Assembly: GCA_025667525.1 (NCBI GenBank)
Contig: CM046878.1
Span: forward strand, 404,109,275-404,173,274
Source: Glebionis coronaria
Taxonomy: Eukaryota > Streptophyta > Magnoliopsida > Asterales > Asteraceae
DNA length: 64,000 nucleotides
Direction: 5' to 3'
Under the pieces are notes generated by a model. The model did no database searches and was not told the origin of the DNA. It was given only the letters and a program-made list of their open reading frames with translations. Made by a program: the position numbers and the translations under genes. This document shows positions 58,601 to 64,000 of this stretch, piece after piece. Position 1 is the stretch's first letter; each line of letters starts with the position of its first letter.

Positions 58601-60447
58601 TCTTCATGGATGACTTTTCTGTGTTTGGTGATTCCTTTACTTCGTGTTTGTCGAACCTTGAGAGAATGATAAAACGTTGTGAGGAAACCAACCTTGTGCT
58701 CAATTGGGAGAAGTGTCATTTTATGGTTAGAAGTGGAATCGTCTTAGGGCACAAGGTCTCGAAAGCGGGGATTGAGGTAGATCAAGCTAAGGTAGACGTC
58801 ATCGCCAAATTACCTCATCCCAAAACCGTCAAGGGAGTTAGGAGTTTCCTAGGCCACGCGGGCTTTTATCGACGATTCATCAAGGATTTCTCGAAGATTT
58901 CTCGACCCATTACACATCTTCTTGAAAAAGAAGCACGTTTTGTCTTTGACGAGGATTGTGTACGAGCCTTTGAGATCCTTAAGAGGAAACTTACCGAAGC
59001 TCCCATTCTTGTTGCTCCAAATTGGAACCTCCCCTTTGAGCTTATGTGTGATGCAAGTGATTACGCTATTGGGGCCGTTTTGGGGCAACGTCATGATAAG
59101 CATTTCTTGCCTATTCACTATGCTAGCAAGACGATGACCGAGGCTCAACTTAAATACACTACAACGGAAAAGGAGTTCCTTGCCGTGGTGTATGCATTTG
59201 AGAAATTCCGACCTTACCTCGTCTTGACAAAATGCATAGTGTATACGGACCATTCGGCTATCAAGTATCTCATGGCTAAACAAGATGCAAAGCCGAGATT
59301 ACTTCGTTGGATTCTCCTCCTTCAAGAATTTGATCACAAAATCGTTGACAAAAAAGGAGCCGAGAATCTAGCGGCCGATCATCTCTCTCGTTTGGAAGAT
59401 CCTCACCAAAGTGTTTACGAGCCTAAGGAAATCACCGAAACATTTCCGCTCGAGACACTTGGTGTAGTGAATTCCAAACTTGATTCTTCTACCCCATGGT
59501 TTGCGGATTTTGCAAATTACCATGCGGGTAACTTCATCATTAATGGTATGACAACTCAAGAAAAACGAAAATTCTTTCGTGATGTCAAGTTCTATTTTTG
59601 GAACGACCCTTACTTGTTTCGAACTTGTGCGGATCAAATCATCCGCCGTTGTGTATTTGGCACCGAAGCTTCTAACATCCTTAGAGCTTGCCATGAGGGA
59701 CCCACGGGTGGTCACCACGGTGCTAATCTCACGGCTAAAAAGGTGTTTGATGCCGGCTTCTTTTGGCCTACTATTTACCGAGATGCACAAGATCTTGTGA
59801 AGTCTTGTGATTCATGCCAACGACAAGGAAAAGCCTCACAAAAAGATGAAATGCCACAAAATATCATCCAAGTATGTGAGATCTTTGACGTTTGGGGCAT
59901 AGACTTTATGGGGCCGTTCCCATCATCTCGTGGTAATAAGTATATTCTCGTTGCGGTTGACTACCTTTCTAAGTGGGTGGAGGCGAAGGCGTTGCCCACC
60001 AATGATGCTCGTGTGGTAGTCAAGTTCTTGAAAAGTTTGTTTGCTAGGTTTGGAACCCCTCGTGCTATCATAAGCGATCGTGGAACCCATTTTTGTAATG
60101 ATCAATTCGAAAGGGTTCTAAGGAAATATCGGGTTACACATCGTCTTTCTATGGCTTATCACCCACAAACGAGTGGGCAAGTCGAGGTTTCAAACCGAGC
60201 ATTAAAGAGGATCTTGGAGAGATCCGTGGGGGAAAACCGACAATCTTGGTCGGATAAGTTAGACGATGCTTTATGGGCCTTTAGGACCGCTCATAAGACA
60301 CCCATTGGGTGCACTCCCTATAAGCTTGTGTATGGAAATAATTGTCATTTGCCTATCGAGTTAGAACACAAGGCTTATTGGGCCCTAAAGCATTGTAATG
60401 ATGACATGGAGACCGCGAGAAAACACCGGAAAATGCAATTAAATTAA
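55651..60447 (+). CDS. E5 Gag C-terminal part, protease, RT, RNase H, integrase
   Basis: About 1600 codons open in frame after the first stop. A zinc knuckle [13 protein letters not shown] lies at 55972-56010, followed by an Asn/Gln-rich stretch (56100-56300), a coiled-coil-like region ([20 protein letters not shown]) and [12 protein letters not shown]. The protease has [19 protein letters not shown] (about 57187) and [18 protein letters not shown] has [40 protein letters not shown] and the catalytic FMDD (58603-58614). RNase H has [17 protein letters not shown] and [14 protein letters not shown]. Integrase has [19 protein letters not shown] (about 59692), CDSCQRQGK, the acidic residues in [25 protein letters not shown] and [15 protein letters not shown], then [15 protein letters not shown]. 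The frame ends at TAA 60445-60447 and again resumes in frame. No chromodomain, as usual for Athila. Confidence 0.95.
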   Translation: MDTFYNGLNDHERDYLNAAAGGNFLCKTVEEALVIIENRSKVYSPRSTSSVRKASSSSSPSLSHTVDACQVEANLENKIFDIVKGLLVEFKVGEQPAPATIKAVEVSCMYCGGAHDYSECITNGGNTSSAFAAAGTYNQNGQVPRTNQLTPPGFSPNQNANNYRNNQVGYQSNQRNNYKGNNNYGNQGSSSNSQLQNQNQNRNFQNASQGLQNNKELPLDFLNYTTSNDKIMENIQEQMANQAKETAKNAKELANFIKENLAMRNELKNDFANQIRGQNNKIEQSHARLEQRIDQKAASQDLKFSSQDAKLNAILEAVMGNKASTSGSLPSNTVSNPKGEMKVITTRSGKALKEPTPQPITPTVEEIEEEPEVVVEEEHISSPQSTAHATPTVDPSPILEPEIPKAMPMPQPTPPLPYPSRLRKEKRQERDNYQFELFMKMFHDLHFNVSFADALVMMPRFAANFKSMLNKEKLHQMSSCSSVYLNRIPQKVGDPGKFLIPCAIQDMEECYALADLGASINLMPLAIYKSLNLPNLTPSRMSIELADHSTILACGLAEDVFVKVGKFYYPVDFIVVDIPTDPQVPLILGRSFLDTSMALIDVHARKITLRFNDEELVINATQNSQLSHVYSVATINLVDMIDVVCEEFSQEVLGFGDEETSGNPTMLDPILDNSTPTFTPFEGGGFTLEEFDVPRTCDEDLDNYEDFSIIKDFLNDFPFPPPEEVMSIEPKSSLEEPPILELKDLPPHLEYIYLEEDDKLPVIIAKELSNDEKTALVDVLKDHKGAIAWKLSDIKGIDPKFCTHKILMEEEFKPTIQSQRRVNPKIHDVIKKEVLKLLDAGMIYPISDSPWVSPIHCVPKKGGMTVVPNDANELIPTRLVTGWRVCIDYRKLNEATRKDHFPLPFMDQMLERLAGNDFYCFLDGFSGYFQIPIDPRDQKKTTFTCPYGTFAYRRMPFGLCNAPGTFQRCMMAIFHDMIEKTMEVFMDDFSVFGDSFTSCLSNLERMIKRCEETNLVLNWEKCHFMVRSGIVLGHKVSKAGIEVDQAKVDVIAKLPHPKTVKGVRSFLGHAGFYRRFIKDFSKISRPITHLLEKEARFVFDEDCVRAFEILKRKLTEAPILVAPNWNLPFELMCDASDYAIGAVLGQRHDKHFLPIHYASKTMTEAQLKYTTTEKEFLAVVYAFEKFRPYLVLTKCIVYTDHSAIKYLMAKQDAKPRLLRWILLLQEFDHKIVDKKGAENLAADHLSRLEDPHQSVYEPKEITETFPLETLGVVNSKLDSSTPWFADFANYHAGNFIINGMTTQEKRKFFRDVKFYFWNDPYLFRTCADQIIRRCVFGTEASNILRACHEGPTGGHHGANLTAKKVFDAGFFWPTIYRDAQDLVKSCDSCQRQGKASQKDEMPQNIIQVCEIFDVWGIDFMGPFPSSRGNKYILVAVDYLSKWVEAKALPTNDARVVVKFLKSLFARFGTPRAIISDRGTHFCNDQFERVLRKYRVTHRLSMAYHPQTSGQVEVSNRALKRILERSVGENRQSWSDKLDDALWAFRTAHKTPIGCTPYKLVYGNNCHLPIELEHKAYWALKHCNDDMETARKHRKMQLN

Positions 60448-60783
60448 TTGGATGAATTAAGGGATATTGCTTATGAAAATTCATTGATTTATAAAGAGAA
60501 AACTAAAAAGTTGCATGATTCAAAAATTAAAAACCGGGTTTTTAACATTGGGGATCAAGTTTTACTTTTTAATTCAAGATTGAAAATATTTTCCGGTAAA
60601 TTGAAATCCCGTTGGTCCGGTCCATTCACCGTGACTCAGGTATTTCCGTATGGGACTATCGAGCTAGCTCAAGATGATGGCCCTAACTTCAAGGTGAATG
60701 GACATAGGTTGAAGCACTACTTTGGCGGGGAAGTTCCATCCTTGAACTACCTCGACCAAGTCACCTTCCCCAATGATAATTAG
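60448..60783 (+). CDS. E5 integrase C-terminal tail
   Basis: Same frame after the [23 protein letters not shown], then LKSRWSGPFTVTQVFPYG (SGPF module) and NFKVNGHRLKHYFGGE, ending at TAG 60781-60783. It is the C-terminal DNA-binding part of the integrase. Loss of it would probably leave the integrase impaired. Confidence 0.9.
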   Translation: MDELRDIAYENSLIYKEKTKKLHDSKIKNRVFNIGDQVLLFNSRLKIFSGKLKSRWSGPFTVTQVFPYGTIELAQDDGPNFKVNGHRLKHYFGGEVPSLNYLDQVTFPNDN

Positions 60784-62614
60784 TATTGAGGGGATCGAGT
60801 CGAGCTCATGACTCGGTAATCAAAAACGAGGTGCCTCGTGGGGGAGTCCCATGCTTATCCTATGTACATATTATCGCTTTCTTAGTCTAATGTAGCTTAC
60901 GTATGGGGATTCGTGCCCTTCCAACCTTTGTTCCATGGCTGTTTGTGATATGTGGTTTTTAGATCATGATCTTCACGATTGGAGCCTCTCGTGTTCGTTT
61001 TATGGGAGCACTCGATCGTTTGCTTTTGGAGACATTTCTAAATATCCATGATATATCCTTTATTGTTCTAACCTTAGGTTTTTAGACACTTCATAAACGG
61101 CTATTAATTTAATGGTTACACCCTTTCCATACTAGATTAGGCATTCGACTACGTCTCTAGTATGGGGGTGTTTGCACCCCTAGACTCGAAACATTGAGGA
61201 CAATGTTTAACTTTAGTATGGGGGGGTGAATAGATACTTGCCTTGCCAAACCTTCACGCTTTCCAAAGTTTATCGTTTTGATTATCGTTTTGTTGCAAAA
61301 TAAGGCTAAAAATGGCCAAATTTTAAAATTTTTCTCATGTTTTATAAGTGTTTGAAGACACGAATGTAGATTTTCCGATGGCGAGAATAAGAGTAATTTT
61401 TGACTCGACCGTGCGTGTTGAGCACTTAGCTTTGATTCCTTAACTACACATTAGGCTAAGTCTCTTAAATAAGGACGAGAAATGATAGAGTTAATTATAA
61501 GTTACTATGCTAAACGTAGAGTACTCGTATTCTTTCAAAAACTCATGTGTTCTCGTTGTTTGCTTATTCTCCCTTCGCATGTAAATATTTTTTGCTTAAT
61601 AAATATTGACTTAGCGGTTTAGTTAGGATTGTTGGGTTTCTAGTCTTTTCTAGTAGCTTCCGTGTAATTAAATTGGGAAGACATTAAGATATCGCCAGCG
61701 TCACGGTTTTGAAGTATTGGCAACCCGAATAATCGAAAGCTTCACCTAATAATAAGATTTCAAGTGCTCACCTAAATCAAGCAAACAATTTGAAGCCCCA
61801 CAAGGCCTAAAATCTATGCAAAATTGAAGTGAATCAAGCCTTAATCTTCGAAGCTTTAAAGATCCAAAATTCGCTTTAGCGTGAGGATATACGTCTTTGG
61901 CTAATAAAACCACCGATGAGGCGGATAATAAAAGGCAAAGCAAGACCGAAGTCATAATAAAAGCTTCATGGCGAAGTTGAATAAAAGATGGAGGTAAACC
62001 AAAGATAATAAGGCCCTTCCGTTAGGGGGCGTATAAAAGTCTTGGTAATAAGTCTCATGTTCAAAACCGTTATAAAACCGTGTTTATCGATTCTTCTTGT
62101 CAACTTAATTTTTTAACATCGTTGTCTATTAGGAGGGGTTATTGATTTGATGGTCTTAGTTACACCGTTAGGACTCTATTTTTAGACCTAAATCTCTATT
62201 ATCGCATAAGTCAAACAATGTATCCTCGTGAAACATTCAAGACATCATAAAATATAAGAGATACAACTTAGGAATAATGGGAGGATAAGTACGTGATTAG
62301 GGCATATGAGTAGTGTTAGCATTACTAACTTATAATGACAATGATCTCGTTGCACGCTTAGCATGGAATTGAAGTGAAAATCGAGGACGACGAAATTATT
62401 TCTAACGAAGCATTCACGTGTTCTTATTCTATGAACCTAAACGTCCCATTTTGCGATGAAAATCATACATTATGTCTATAACACAAGTAGTAGTAATAGT
62501 AGTAGTGTAGCTAGTTTATCATTTCAATAAAGTGAATAAAATGAATTTTGGAGATGCTACGATACTTTATTCTAGCATTGCGTGAGGGCACGGCAATGGT
62601 TTAGTATGGGGGAG
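60784..62614 (+). other. E5 3' spacer with three TAGTATGGGGG tracts
   Basis: No ORF, and in particular no env-like frame. TAGTATGGGGG occurs at 61158, 61214 and 62602; the last is the polypurine tract abutting the 3' LTR. Between the first two lie hairpins GGGGTG-TTTG-CACCCC (61165-61180) and AAACATTG-AGGA-CAATGTTT (61189-61208). Confidence 0.8.
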
Positions 62615-64000
62615 TGATGAGACGGCTTTTATACATGGTCTCATCGTTCTTTTTGGACTTAAAATGCATTAAATATCATCAAAATACCCAAATATATGCT
62701 TGTGTTTGTTGCTTGTGTATTTTAGGTACGGATATTGAGAAAATGACAAAAGATCACAAGAATCACGCAAAAACGAACACGGGAAACGAAGCCGCACGAT
62801 GAACCAAGCCCTAGTGAGGAATTTTCCAAAGAAAACCCTTGAAGATTTGAAGAATATTGAAGATTGGTCCTCCAAGTTTGAAGAATTGACACTTTATACC
62901 CTTGTATCTTCATAATTACAAGTTTGGTCCCTAAAGTTTGTCAAAATTACAAAAAGGACCCTTAACTTTGAAGAATTGGCAAATTTAGTCCCTCATCAAA
63001 TCTAAATTGTCAAATATTGTCCTCCAAGAAGTCAACCAACAAGTCAAAGCCTTGAAGATTGAAAATATGGCAAATTCGGTCCTTGGAAAATGAAGATATT
63101 GCATAAATGGTCCTTGTTTCAAGATTGCAAAAACATTGTGCCAAAAATGACAAGTGCTGAAAGTTAAATACAAAGGAAATGGGTTTTGTGGGCTGATAAT
63201 ACAAAATGAAGATGTGAAGAGAGTTCAGGGACCATTAGTGGCCAGACAGCATAACTTCACCCTCCACTTATACACTGACACGTCACCTCTGCCAGTCCAC
63301 TACCCAAACCAACCAGTCCATAACCTTTTTTTTGACCCTATCACAAACCCCTTGTGAACCCTTCTTAAATTACACTTGTTTATTTACAAAAAAGGTGGTA
63401 AACACGTTTTTTAAATAATTAACCCACCCAAATAGATTTAAACACGCCTGTTTATCATCACCCTCACCCTTAAACCCTAATTCAATTAAACCCTTAATCA
63501 AAGGGTTAATCTATAAGAACCTCCTGATTGATGATTCAACCTATCAACATCACTTCCCCACTTTCAAAACAACCTCCAGCTCATCCCAACACCCCACATG
63601 GGCATGCCCTGCAGCGTCACTTTCAACACAAAACCCCAACCCGACAAGATTAGTGGTGGGATTTCCTTCCTTGGTCCCAAAGGTTCCTTATAAACGGCCA
63701 AGATCAAGATTGCTAGCTGTAAACAGTACAAGAGGTCACAAGACTCATTTTTGACCAAGATTCCAGTCAAATCTTCAAGGGCAGATTGGGGAATTAGCTT
63801 ATTAGGGTTTCTCATTTCTAGAATACTCTTTAGTTGCTTATATAAAGGATGCTAGCCTGTTAGCATTTCCTTGTTCCAGTTTCTTTGTAATTTTTATTTT
63901 CTTTAAATTAATGAAAGTTTTTTTTAACCTACATGAAACTGAGAACCATTTACTTTCCAGCATTTAAATTCAAAGTTTGTTTATCTTTATTCAAGTTTGT
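62615..64000 (+). repeat. E5 3' LTR (5' 1386 bp, truncated by window)
   Basis: Starts TGATGAGACGG after GTATGGGGGAG and follows the 5' LTR base for base with about 10 differences. Confidence 0.96.

Larger units (their letters stand above)
50728..64000 (+). mobile_element. E5: Athila-type gypsy element, recent (3' LTR cut by window end)
   Basis: 5' LTR, tRNA-Asp primer-binding site, gag-pol with two in-frame stops, long 3' spacer, polypurine tract, and the first 1386 bp of the 3' LTR. I count about 10 differences between the LTRs over that length (under 1 percent), making it the youngest element here. No env-like ORF follows pol. Confidence 0.95.

Overview
The window is plant nuclear DNA made almost entirely of nested LTR retrotransposons, with one decayed transposon-type gene. 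I saw no intact ordinary host gene, rRNA, tRNA or CRISPR. The organism is a flowering plant, probably Asteraceae. That inference rests on three things: a copia Gag with a long run of CX2CX4HX4C/H zinc knuckles, a Tekay chromovirus with 3.1 kb LTRs, and Athila Pol variants of the kind I associate with composite genomes. No search was run.

Left part (1-21185). The 3' part of a Sirevirus-type copia element (E1, 1-4637, + strand) abuts a minus-strand Tekay-type fragment (TkL, about 4746-8491: LTR, primer-binding site, short leader) across a (TA)n array. TkL adjoins a pseudogene of the 'putative gypsy-type transposon' (Transposase_28-like) family, 8543-9080 plus 17314-20690. A complete but gag-pol-less Sirevirus relative (E2, 9081-17308, target duplication CATAT) is inserted in one exon of it. 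About 0.9 kb of the pseudogene is tandemly duplicated, and the second copy preserves the empty insertion site.

Middle part (21186-36260). A degenerate minus-strand Athila element (E6) runs from about 21186 to 29554. It ends where a plus-strand copia element (E4: 5' LTR, decayed gag, a five-knuckle domain, start of protease) begins at 29555. E4 ends at about 33653 against the LTR and 3' region of a minus-strand copia element (E8).

Right part (36261-64000). An Athila-type LTR fragment (E7, + strand) starts at 36261. It is interrupted by a complete Tekay chromovirus (E3, 36401-48733, target duplication CAAAA) and resumes at 48734. It is then interrupted by a recent Athila element (E5, 50728 to beyond the window end). 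E3 LTRs differ by roughly 2 percent by eye and E5 LTRs by under 1 percent. Both still carry breaks in their coding frames.

The most interesting signals are non-coding. One is a 26-bp palindrome with flanking half-sites, repeated eight times in E1 and E2 with compensatory base changes. A second is a 43-bp-period array of hairpins in the E2 transcript leader. A third is a hairpin of changing sequence at the first bases of all three Athila-type LTRs. An extra acidic/coiled-coil ORF upstream of E3 gag is also notable.
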